The position numbers and the translations under genes were made by a program. Under the pieces are notes generated by a model. It did not search any database and was not told the DNA's origin. It saw nothing but the letters and a program-made list of their open reading frames with translations. A stretch of 5,061 bases of DNA from an uncultured Clostridia bacterium. Its GTDB lineage: Bacteria; Bacillota_A; Clostridia; Oscillospirales; Acutalibacteraceae. Where the stretch lies: the NCBI GenBank assembly GCA_937891215.1, contig CALAEU010000047.1:1-5061 (forward strand), written 5' to 3'. This document shows positions 1 to 5,061 of the stretch, one piece after another. Position 1 is the first letter of the stretch, and each line of letters begins with the position of its first letter.

Positions 1-33
1 CTCTGGTGGAGGAAACTCTGGAGAATCCCTTGA

Positions 34-225
34 ATGGGTGCCGATGGTGCAAAGGGTATTAAATTCCTTAAAGATACAGGTGCTTATACAATTGGTCAGG
101 ATAAAGAAACCTGCGTTGTTTATGGTATGCCAATGGAAGCATATAAAATTGGCGGTATTTCACGCCAGTTACCATTAGACCAGATTGGTTCAGAAGTAAT
201 TTATCAGGTTAATAAGATTAAATAG
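34..225 (+). CDS. cheB: CheB protein-glutamate methylesterase, C-terminal fragment (5' end missing)
   Basis: CheB removes methyl groups from glutamates of chemoreceptors (and deamidates glutamines) in the cytoplasm, giving chemotaxis its adaptation. Only the last 63 residues are present. The opening MGADGAKGI is the end of the family's GMG(A/N/S)DG motif, whose Asp belongs to the Ser-His-Asp catalytic triad; here it is codon 4. The conserved stretches AYTIGQDKETCVVYGMP and the closing LPLDQI also match CheB, and the protein ends at TAG (223-225). The ATG at 34 is an internal Met of the family, not a real start: the receiver domain and the Ser and His parts of the catalytic domain are absent. 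The codon just before it is TGA (31-33), and bases 1-33 give no CheB-like sequence in any frame. This could be a frameshift, a truncated gene, or a poor or joined contig end. Family identity is firm; integrity is unknown. Confidence 0.85.
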   Translation: MGADGAKGIKFLKDTGAYTIGQDKETCVVYGMPMEAYKIGGISRQLPLDQIGSEVIYQVNKIK

Positions 226-273
226 TGACTAGTTGATAGTATGGCTGGTTGGCTAGTGTTATAGAAAAATTTC

Positions 274-322
274 ATCCTATCATTTGAAGTTTGTTAACTA
301 AAAATGATAGGATTTTTATTTT
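274..322. terminator. bidirectional hairpin terminator between cheB and the TPR gene
   Basis: A perfect 12-bp stem pairs 274-285 (ATCCTATCATTT) with 302-313, with a 16-nt loop at 286-301. On the + strand it is followed by TTTTT-A-TTTT (313-322), a good intrinsic terminator tail for cheB. On the - strand the stem begins 7 nt after the TPR gene's stop and is followed by GAAATTTTT, a weaker tail. Its place between convergent genes fits shared use. The same stem recurs at 1601-1642. Confidence 0.8.
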
Positions 323-324
323 AC
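274..324 (-). repeat. palindromic intergenic repeat, copy 1 (inverted relative to copy 2)
   Basis: Read on the - strand, 324 to 274 gives a 13-base block GTAAAATAAAAAT, then the ATCCTATCATTT stem, a loop starting TTAGTT, and the returning stem. Copy 2, read on the + strand from 1582, has the same 13-base block, the same stem sequence and a loop starting TTACAGTT, with about 8 extra bases between block and stem. The loops resemble each other in this inverted orientation more than in direct orientation. Copy 1 has no recognisable outer arm on its right side, where the TPR coding region begins. It overlaps that gene's final Met codon and stop. No mobility function is visible. Confidence 0.6.
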
Positions 325-1505
325 ATAAATTCTGTTTGTTTGAAACTTACTATACCGGGGGTCTTTTTTTCTTTTATAAAATCAATGAAAATTGTTTCCG
401 CTTCTTCATACGAACAACACTTTTCATAAAGAACACCACTACCATTAGGACCGACACTCATCTGAAGCAGTGCTTCATTATCCTCATTTGCTACTTGTAT
501 AAACAAAACATCACCGACTGCTTCTGGTGGTGTTAAAATGGCGAAATCGTATTCACCATCCCAAACACGCTGCAATCCCTCTGAAACATCCTCAGCAGTA
601 CAATCACTTATAAACTTGCAACCTTCGAGCGACAACTCGAATTTGCCTGTATATTTCACCCTTTTCATTTCTGCTTTTTTCAACAAGCTTTGTATCATTT
701 CTAAAGCTGGACCACAGTTGTCATATTTTAAAATCTTCGCATCCTCAAATGCAATCATAGCTTCTTTTTCGTTTCCTACCCCTGCATAAGCAACTGCTAA
801 GTTAATGCTATTCACAGCATTCGCAGGCGAATATTGTTTTGCAGCCTTAAATATTCTTAGAGCCTTTTCATATTCAGCACGATGAATGTAACTTGTCCCA
901 ATTTTTGAATACACAAAAGGATCATCCTTGCAATATATCAAAGCCTCTTCGCCTATAATTTCGGTTTTCTGAAGATTCTTCGTTTCAAGACATAAATCAA
1001 GATAAAAACTCCATGCCTTACAACAATTTTTATCAATTGATAATGCATTTTTTAATAAAGTTTCAGCTGTTTCATAATCACATTTTTCTATAAAAATCTT
1101 ACCCAGCATCGCAGTAATAACTGCCTTAACCTTATAAGTTTCTGTAGTTTGCAAGGCTTTATTAAACAATTTTTCTGCTTTATCATTTTTATCTAAAGAA
1201 TAATAAACAAAACCTTTTTTGAAAATTTCTTTTGCTTTTTTATCCTCTTCTTTGAAAACACCATTTGTCAGACTATAGAATTCTTTTTCAATATGAGTAT
1301 CATTTTGATTTACAATATCTGAAACCGCAAAAGATTTATAAAATAATGTTATTCCACCTGTAATTGCACCGAGTAGTTTCACAAGTTTGTTATTACCAAA
1401 ATCTATTTTGCCGGTGTCTATGTATTCATAAACCAGTAAACCTATAGCCCCTAAAATACATAAAACTGCTAAAATACGCATAATTAAAACTCTTATATTC
1501 AACAA
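321..1505 (-). CDS. membrane-anchored TPR-repeat protein with unrecognised C-terminal domain
   Basis: I do not recognise a specific family. Residue numbers count from the TTG at 1505. Residues about 9-28 (RILAVLCILGAIGLLVYEYI) form one clear membrane segment. Residues 41-58 form a weaker hydrophobic stretch that may be a second one, giving a hairpin or a signal-anchor. Residues about 88-265 hold four to five helical tetratricopeptide repeats, best seen as KAEKLFNKAL, TAETLLKNALSID, YEKALRIFKAAKQYSPAN and KEAMIAFEDAKI. TPRs usually bind other proteins. Residues about 285-394 form a separate alpha/beta-looking domain with FAILTPPEAVGDVLFIQVAN and a region rich in acidic residues; it resembles small unnamed domains I associate with Firmicutes, but I cannot name it. 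The start is uncertain: TTG 1505, TTG 1502 or ATG 1481 (see the G-run site). The gene has its own promoter at 1530-1558 and ends just before the shared hairpin at 274-313. Role unknown; a membrane-tethered scaffold is an inference. Confidence 0.8.
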   Translation of the reverse strand: MLNIRVLIMRILAVLCILGAIGLLVYEYIDTGKIDFGNNKLVKLLGAITGGITLFYKSFAVSDIVNQNDTHIEKEFYSLTNGVFKEEDKKAKEIFKKGFVYYSLDKNDKAEKLFNKALQTTETYKVKAVITAMLGKIFIEKCDYETAETLLKNALSIDKNCCKAWSFYLDLCLETKNLQKTEIIGEEALIYCKDDPFVYSKIGTSYIHRAEYEKALRIFKAAKQYSPANAVNSINLAVAYAGVGNEKEAMIAFEDAKILKYDNCGPALEMIQSLLKKAEMKRVKYTGKFELSLEGCKFISDCTAEDVSEGLQRVWDGEYDFAILTPPEAVGDVLFIQVANEDNEALLQMSVGPNGSGVLYEKCCSYEEAETIFIDFIKEKKTPGIVSFKQTEFM

Positions 1506-1508
1506 ATA

Positions 1509-1515
1509 CCCCCCT
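1509..1515 (-). promoter_or_regulatory. G-run Shine-Dalgarno site of the TPR gene
   Basis: On the - strand the bases are AGGGGGG, which can pair with the anti-SD CCUCC through one G-U wobble. The run ends 3 nt before the TTG at 1505 and 6 nt before the TTG at 1502, so 1502 has the better spacing. The ATG at 1481, which would start the protein directly at the membrane segment, lies 27 nt away and has only a weak AAGAG upstream. The site therefore favours a TTG start. Confidence 0.55.
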
Positions 1516-1529
1516 TTTATTTATTGTTA

Positions 1530-1558
1530 AGTATATAATATTACTTCAGAGTAGTCAA
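1530..1558 (-). promoter_or_regulatory. sigma-A type promoter of the TPR gene
   Basis: On the - strand, -35 TTGACT (1553-1558) and -10 TATACT (1530-1535) are separated by exactly 17 nt (1536-1552). Transcription would begin near 1523, leaving a leader of only about 18-21 nt, just long enough for the G-run ribosome site. This makes the TPR gene independent of the upstream MIF-like/ribonuclease unit. Confidence 0.7.
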
Positions 1559-1566
1559 TAACAATC

Positions 1567-1685
1567 AGTAGCAAGTTGCAAGTAAAATAAAAATAACTAC
1601 ATCCTATCATTTTTACAGTTTTTTCAACTTAAATGATAGGATGTTTTTTATTAACAAAAAACTTGTCACTTGCACACTTGTTACT
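1567..1685. repeat. MITE-like palindromic element, copy 2 (about 119 bp)
   Basis: The whole segment folds on itself in three nested stems. The outer arms are 1567-1583 (AGTAGCAAGTTGCAAGT) and 1668-1685, whose reverse complement AGTAACAAGTGTGCAAGT differs by one base change and one extra base. The middle arms are 1586-1593 (AATAAAAA) with 1645-1652. The inner arms are 1599-1612 with 1631-1644, a perfect 14 bp around an 18-nt loop. It carries no reading frame. It lies between the MIF-like gene and the promoter of the TPR gene, and shares its core with copy 1 at 274-324. The layout is like a small non-autonomous or REP-type repeat; no target-site duplication was identified. Confidence 0.6.
1584..1650. 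terminator. hairpin terminator downstream of the MIF-like gene
   Basis: This is the inner stem of the palindromic element: 14 perfect base pairs, 1599-1612 with 1631-1644, loop 1613-1630. On the - strand, reading away from the MIF-like gene, the stem is followed by a U-rich tail (AGTTATTTTTATTTT). On the + strand it is followed by a run of T (1644-1649). It should end the ribonuclease/MIF transcript before the TPR promoter. No + strand gene lies upstream that would need it. Confidence 0.7.
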
Positions 1686-1692
1686 TTCAACT

Positions 1693-1726
1693 AACACAAA
1701 TTTCTGATTAATCAGAAATTTGTGTT
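1693..1726. repeat. perfect 34-nt palindrome over the MIF-like stop codon
   Basis: AACACAAATTTCTGATT (1693-1709) is followed directly by its exact reverse complement (1710-1726). As RNA it gives a 15-bp stem with a TTAA loop. The right half on the + strand encodes the last codons (Asn-Thr-Asn-Phe) and the TGA stop (1712-1714) of the MIF-like gene; the other half is its 3' untranslated region. No U-tract follows on either strand, so it is not a standard intrinsic terminator. It may protect the mRNA 3' end or act together with the U-tailed hairpin at 1599-1644. Confidence 0.75.
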
Positions 1727-2056
1727 ATTCCATCCCCAATCAGCATAACCCATATATTTAACATATACTCTACTAGGAGAAATGCCGAGAACTTCTTCTA
1801 AAATATCGCAGACAGTACAAGTCATTTTAAGAGCACCATCTTTTGAAACTCCGCCTAAAAGGTCAACATCTACAATTGCACTGTCTCCACTGTTATCGCC
1901 CTTGAACCAGAGTTTCTGGTTATCTTCGATACCAACCATAAGCCAGGCTTCTGTCTTACCAGGAAAACACTCAATTGCTTTACCAAATTTCCCCTTTAAG
2001 ATTTCCGCTTTTTCATCTGTTATTTTTGCTGTAGTTTTTAAATTAATATATGGCAT
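1712..2056 (-). CDS. MIF-like / phenylpyruvate tautomerase superfamily protein
   Basis: A 114-residue protein, the usual length of the macrophage migration inhibitory factor family. These small trimeric enzymes catalyse keto-enol tautomerisation using an N-terminal proline. The start is set by that residue: MPYINLKTT puts Pro directly after Met, ready for exposure by Met removal. Initiation at the upstream in-frame GTG (2066-2068), which lies within the ribosome site, would bury it. The Shine-Dalgarno AGGTGG (2065-2070) sits 8 nt before the ATG. Other matches to animal MIF are PGKTEAW (Lys34, aligning with MIF Lys32) and the ending GISPSRVYVKYMGYADWGWNN, which parallels ISPDRVYINY...GWNNSTF. 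The CXXC pair of mammalian MIF is absent (DSAIVD in that region), and Lys appears to replace Asn97. The gene follows the ribonuclease gene by 56 nt with no terminator between, so it is probably co-transcribed. The natural substrate is unknown. Confidence 0.9.
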   Translation of the reverse strand: MPYINLKTTAKITDEKAEILKGKFGKAIECFPGKTEAWLMVGIEDNQKLWFKGDNSGDSAIVDVDLLGGVSKDGALKMTCTVCDILEEVLGISPSRVYVKYMGYADWGWNNTNF

Positions 2057-2064
2057 TTTAATTA

Positions 2065-2070
2065 CCACCT
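2065..2070 (-). promoter_or_regulatory. Shine-Dalgarno site fixing the MIF-like start
   Basis: AGGTGG on the - strand lies 8 nt before the ATG at 2056. It pairs with the CACCU part of the anti-SD sequence. The competing GTG codon (2066-2068) is inside this site and has no site of its own. Confidence 0.75.
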
Positions 2071-2084
2071 TTCAAATTTATAGA

Positions 2085-2110
2085 AATTACGAATTACGCA
2101 TTCTGAATTA
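2085..2110. repeat. short AATTACG tandem in the ribonuclease/MIF gap
   Basis: The 56-nt gap between the two genes holds AATTACG twice in tandem (2085-2098), followed by CATTCTGAATT. From memory, strings of this kind are scattered as degenerate filler between genes in some Firmicutes. I see no convincing promoter or terminator here, which supports co-transcription of the flanking genes. Confidence 0.35.
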
Positions 2111-2112
2111 GC

Positions 2113-3744
2113 TTATCTGTTCCATTTTCTGCAAAGTTCAAGAATCTGGTCTGTGAATTTTGCAAGGTCTTTGTTTGCGCCTTCAACATTGTTTTCAGCA
2201 ACTCTTTCGAGTTGTTGTACTGCAGTCATAAGGCGTTTGAATGCTGGTGTAATTCGTTTACCCTGAAGTCTGCCAGAACCATACTCTGACTGTGGTACTT
2301 TTGGTTTAACTCTTACACCATCATTCTTAACAAGGCACACACCTGTAACAATATCCCAGCAATCACCACTGAATGGTGCAGTTGCAGAGAAGTGTAATTC
2401 TTCATTTATTCTTGCAGTAAGTGTTTCACACGCTTCTTCGTTACCGTGGATAACAAACACTTTTTTAGGTGGTTGCTCGAATGAACCAATCCATTTCATA
2501 AGTCCTTCGTTATCAGCGTGACCGCTTATTGCATCAAGCACTGCAATTTCTGCATTAACCTGAATTTCTTCACCAAAAAGTTTAACTGTATCTGCACCAT
2601 TTACGAGTGTGCGGCCTAAAGTACCCTCTGCCTGATATCCAACAAAAAGAATTGTTGAATCTTCTCTCCACAAATTATACTTCAAGTGGTGACGGATTCG
2701 ACCTGCTTCACACATACCACTTGCAGAAATTATAACTTTTGGGGATTTATCAAAGTTAATTGCTTTAGAATCATCTGTTGTAATTGAAAGTTCAAGTCCT
2801 GGGAAACTTATTGGGTTAATACCTGCATCTAAAAGTGCTAAAGTTTCTTCGTCAAAGCATTGTCTTGAACTTCTGTCAGAGAAAATATTTGTCGCTTCAA
2901 CAGCAAGTGGACTATCGACATACACTCTGAAATTATTGTGACCTTTAATAAGATTCTGCTCTTTGATTTCTCTTATAAAATAGAGAAGTTCCTGAGTTCT
3001 GCCGACTGCAAATGATGGAATAACAAGGTTACCGCCTCTGTCAAATGTACGTTGTATAACATTTACTAAATCGCCTATATAATTAGGTCTTTCACCATGA
3101 CTGCGATTACCATAAGTAGATTCCATAATTACATAGTCAGCGTCTGTAAGATAAGTAGGGTCTCTTAAAAGTGGTTGTTCGAGATTTCCAATATCACCCG
3201 AGAACACTAATTTTTCAGTGTCTTTATCTTCAGTAACCCACACTTCAATACTTGCAGAACCTAAAAGGTGACCTGCATCTGTAAAGCGGATTTCTAAACC
3301 TTTATCTACCGTGACAACGGTATCATAAGGGCAAGGTCTGAAAAGTTTCATTGAACCTACTGCATCATCTATTGTGTAAAGTGGCTCATACTTTTCTGCA
3401 CCTGAACGCTTTGCTTTTCTGTTGCGCCACTCTGCTTCAAACTCCTGAATGTGTGCAGAGTCGCGAAGCATTATTTCACAAAGTCGTGTTGTGGATTCAG
3501 TAGCATAAACTCTTCCATTGAACCCGTGTGCATAAAGAAGCGGAATAAGACCTGAGTGGTCAATGTGTGCGTGGGTAAGCAAAACATAGTCAATATCAAT
3601 AGCAGGAACGGATAATTCCTGATTTTCAAAAATATCTTTACCCTGCTCCATACCATAATCAACTATGATATTTTTACCATTCGCCTTGATTAAAGTACAA
3701 CTACCTGTAACTTCGTGGGCAGCACCAAAGAAAGTTATTGTCAT
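2113..3744 (-). CDS. metallo-beta-lactamase / beta-CASP RNA-processing hydrolase
   Basis: A 543-residue cytoplasmic enzyme of the CPSF73-like beta-CASP family, zinc-dependent nucleases that act mainly on RNA as endo- or 5' exonucleases. All core motifs are visible. The metallo-beta-lactamase part has the metal-binding signature HAHIDH (58-63), GHLLGSAS with His159, and FSGDIG with Asp184. The beta-CASP part has motif A with Glu208 (MESTYG), motif B in SASGMCEAGRIRHHL (340-354) and motif C with His409 (ISGHAD). The RMMBL-type segment follows, including KKVFVIHGNEEACE (427-440). A helical tail at about 495-543 may aid dimerisation. Nothing is missing, so the enzyme should be active. It lacks the typical RNase J layout and is nearer to bacterial CPSF-like proteins; the exact RNA substrate cannot be told. 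The start is the ATG at 3744, with AAGGTGG (3752-3758) 7 nt upstream. It is the first gene of a likely two-gene unit with the MIF-like gene. Confidence 0.92.
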   Translation of the reverse strand: MTITFFGAAHEVTGSCTLIKANGKNIIVDYGMEQGKDIFENQELSVPAIDIDYVLLTHAHIDHSGLIPLLYAHGFNGRVYATESTTRLCEIMLRDSAHIQEFEAEWRNRKAKRSGAEKYEPLYTIDDAVGSMKLFRPCPYDTVVTVDKGLEIRFTDAGHLLGSASIEVWVTEDKDTEKLVFSGDIGNLEQPLLRDPTYLTDADYVIMESTYGNRSHGERPNYIGDLVNVIQRTFDRGGNLVIPSFAVGRTQELLYFIREIKEQNLIKGHNNFRVYVDSPLAVEATNIFSDRSSRQCFDEETLALLDAGINPISFPGLELSITTDDSKAINFDKSPKVIISASGMCEAGRIRHHLKYNLWREDSTILFVGYQAEGTLGRTLVNGADTVKLFGEEIQVNAEIAVLDAISGHADNEGLMKWIGSFEQPPKKVFVIHGNEEACETLTARINEELHFSATAPFSGDCWDIVTGVCLVKNDGVRVKPKVPQSEYGSGRLQGKRITPAFKRLMTAVQQLERVAENNVEGANKDLAKFTDQILELCRKWNR

Positions 3745-3775
3745 AGGAACACCACCTTATATATTTTCTAGTTTC

Positions 3776-3804
3776 ATTCTAACACAATGCTGCAGATTTT
3801 TCAA
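3776..3804 (-). promoter_or_regulatory. sigma-A type promoter of the beta-CASP/MIF unit
   Basis: On the - strand, -35 TTGAAA (3799-3804) and -10 TAGAAT (3776-3781) are 17 nt apart, and TGT directly before the -10 gives an extended -10 (TGn). The start of transcription would be near 3769, leaving a leader of about 25 nt that contains the AAGGTGG ribosome site. It faces away from the serine dehydratase promoter. Confidence 0.75.
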
Positions 3805-3872
3805 CAAAATACCTAAAATTTAATTCTTTATTTTAAATTTATTGTTAGCATTACCCTAAAAATATTTATTCA

Positions 3873-3901
3873 TTGAAATACAACTCTTTGTTTGGTATAA
3901 T
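3873..3901 (+). promoter_or_regulatory. near-consensus sigma-A promoter of the serine dehydratase gene
   Basis: -35 TTGAAA (3873-3878) and a perfect -10 TATAAT (3896-3901) are separated by 17 nt, with TGG before the -10 (extended TGn). Transcription should begin near 3908, giving a leader of about 43 nt. Upstream, 3805-3872 is very AT-rich and could contact the polymerase alpha subunit; it lies between the -35 boxes of the two divergent promoters. No clear operator is seen. Confidence 0.85.
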
Positions 3902-3950
3902 ACTAAATAGTGTGAATTTAAAAGAAATTTTCAAATCTGGTGATAAAATA

Positions 3951-5061
3951 ATGGAATCATTAAAAGAAATATACAGAATCGGTAAAGGCCCTTCAAGCTC
4001 ACACACAATGGGACCTGAACACGCTTCAAAATTATTTTTGGAAAAGAACCCTAAAGCAGCGAAATATTTAGTTACTCTTTATGGTTCACTTTCAAAAACC
4101 GGTAAAGGTCATATGACCGACAAGATTATTATTGATACTTTCAAAAATAAAAACATTGAGGTAATTTTCGGTGATGGTGACGAGAGCAAACTCTATCATC
4201 CTAATACTATGACACTTGAAGCTTTTGACGAGAATAACAAGTCAATTGATTTCTGGCGTGTTTACAGTGTCGGTGGTGGTAAAATTGAAATTGAGGGACA
4301 ACCCTCAGTTGCGGTTCAGGATGTTTACCCACTTAATACATTCTCTGAAATTAAAGAGTATTGCGACAAAAAGAATATGAGACTCTCAGAGTATGTAAGA
4401 GAAGTTGAGGGTGACGAAATTTTCTTATATCTTTCAGTTGTTTGGGAAACAATGAAACAGGCAATTGAACGCGGTCTTAGTACAGAGGGCGTTTTACCCG
4501 GTGGGCTTGATGTTCAGAGAAAAGCAAAAATTCTTTATAACCAGAGACACATTGACGAAAGCCCCGAAACAAGAGAAAGCCGACTTGTTTGTTCTTGTGC
4601 TTTTGCAGTAAGCGAAGAAAATGCTGGTGGCGGAACAATAGTTACTGCACCTACCTGTGGCGCAAGTGGTGTTTTACCTGCAGTATTATATTATATGCAG
4701 AAAAAACGCGGATTTTCAGACCTTGCAATTTGTAATGCACTCGCAACTGCAGGACTTATTGGTAACATAATTAAAACAAATGCATCTATAAGTGGTGCAG
4801 AATGTGGTTGTCAGGCAGAAATTGGTTCTGCTTGTTCAATGGCATCTGCCGCACTTGCAGAAATGTTCTATATGAATTTAGACCAGATTGAGTACGCCGC
4901 AGAGGTTGCTATGGAGCACCATTTAGGCTTAACCTGTGACCCTATTTGCGGTCTTGTACAGATTCCTTGCATTGAAAGAAATGCAGTTGCCGCTATGCGT
5001 GCAATCAACGCTTTAAACCTTGCAAACTTCTTAACACATACACGTAAAATCTCATTTGACG
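3951..5061 (+). CDS. sdaA: L-serine dehydratase, iron-sulfur single-chain type (3' end cut by the window)
   Basis: Converts L-serine to pyruvate and ammonia using a [4Fe-4S] cluster instead of PLP. The first 370 residues are present; by comparison with E. coli SdaA about 35-40 are missing past the edge. The N-terminal beta-type domain (about 1-150) has IGKGPSSSHTMGP (10-22) and GKGHMTD (51-57). The C-terminal alpha-type domain (about 165 on) has TAPTCGASG (232-240), GAECGCQAEIG and EHHLGLTCDPICG. The three expected cluster cysteines are Cys287, Cys329 and Cys340; their spacings of 42 and 11 equal those I recall for Legionella serine dehydratase (343, 385, 396). Both domains are in one chain, whereas many Firmicutes split them into SdaAA and SdaAB. 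The start ATG has GGTGA (3939-3943) 7 nt upstream and a strong promoter at 3873-3901. No frame breaks are seen. Confidence 0.95.
   Translation, partial: MESLKEIYRIGKGPSSSHTMGPEHASKLFLEKNPKAAKYLVTLYGSLSKTGKGHMTDKIIIDTFKNKNIEVIFGDGDESKLYHPNTMTLEAFDENNKSIDFWRVYSVGGGKIEIEGQPSVAVQDVYPLNTFSEIKEYCDKKNMRLSEYVREVEGDEIFLYLSVVWETMKQAIERGLSTEGVLPGGLDVQRKAKILYNQRHIDESPETRESRLVCSCAFAVSEENAGGGTIVTAPTCGASGVLPAVLYYMQKKRGFSDLAICNALATAGLIGNIIKTNASISGAECGCQAEIGSACSMASAALAEMFYMNLDQIEYAAEVAMEHHLGLTCDPICGLVQIPCIERNAVAAMRAINALNLANFLTHTRKISFD

Noticed and set aside
291..789. Two + strand open frames (291-536 and 538-789) opposite the TPR gene
   Set aside because: They lie antisense to a well-supported gene, have no ribosome sites or recognisable domains, and their composition is that of a reverse-strand shadow.
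1539..1550. Small dyad TACT-CTGA-AGTA within the TPR promoter spacer
   Set aside because: Only four base pairs per arm; too short to support an operator call.
274..1685. A complete transposon or insertion sequence around the TPR gene
   Set aside because: There is no transposase or recombinase gene and no target-site duplication was found; only the flanking repeats are supported.
1782..2111. A + strand open frame opposite the MIF-like gene
   Set aside because: It is antisense to a recognised MIF-family protein and ends in the low-complexity AATTACG stretch; there is no ribosome site.
2057..2112. Possible separate promoter for the MIF-like gene (TATAAA-like box)
   Set aside because: No -35 element at proper spacing was found; AT-rich sequence explains the box.
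3471..3662. A second - strand frame inside the beta-CASP gene
   Set aside because: It is fully inside the conserved metallo-beta-lactamase domain in another frame and has no features of its own.
3816..3840. 8-bp inverted repeat AAATTTAA / TTAAATTT between the divergent promoters
   Set aside because: It is made only of A and T in a very AT-rich stretch, so it is likely by chance; not strong enough to call an operator.

Overview
The window looks like low-GC Firmicutes DNA, most likely from a motile member of the Clostridia. The reasons are AT-rich intergenic DNA, strong sigma-A type promoters, GGTGG/GGTGA Shine-Dalgarno sites, short U-tailed hairpins, and the gene set (CheB, an iron-sulfur serine dehydratase, a beta-CASP ribonuclease). 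The species cannot be named from the sequence.

Layout from left to right. 34-225 (+) is the C-terminal end of the chemotaxis methylesterase CheB; the 33 bases before it do not continue CheB in any frame. A hairpin at 274-313 can act as a terminator for this gene and for the convergent gene at 321-1505 (-). That gene encodes a membrane-anchored TPR protein with an unrecognised C-terminal domain, and it has its own promoter at 1530-1558. Next, 1567-1685 is an intergenic palindromic repeat element whose core hairpin has the same stem as the hairpin at 274-313. 1712-2056 (-) is a MIF/phenylpyruvate-tautomerase-like protein, and 2113-3744 (-) is a metallo-beta-lactamase/beta-CASP RNA hydrolase; the two are probably co-transcribed from a promoter at 3776-3804. 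3951 to the window end (+) is a single-chain iron-sulfur L-serine dehydratase, cut off by the window edge and read from a divergent, near-consensus promoter at 3873-3901.

The genes do not form one pathway. They are unrelated housekeeping or accessory functions (chemotaxis adaptation, RNA processing, a tautomerase, serine catabolism). I see no transposase, CRISPR array, tRNA, rRNA or defence system.

The least ordinary features are the hairpin repeats. Two related copies lie in opposite orientation on either side of the TPR gene, and one appears to supply that gene's stop codon. A separate perfect 34-nt palindrome overlaps the stop codon of the MIF-like gene.
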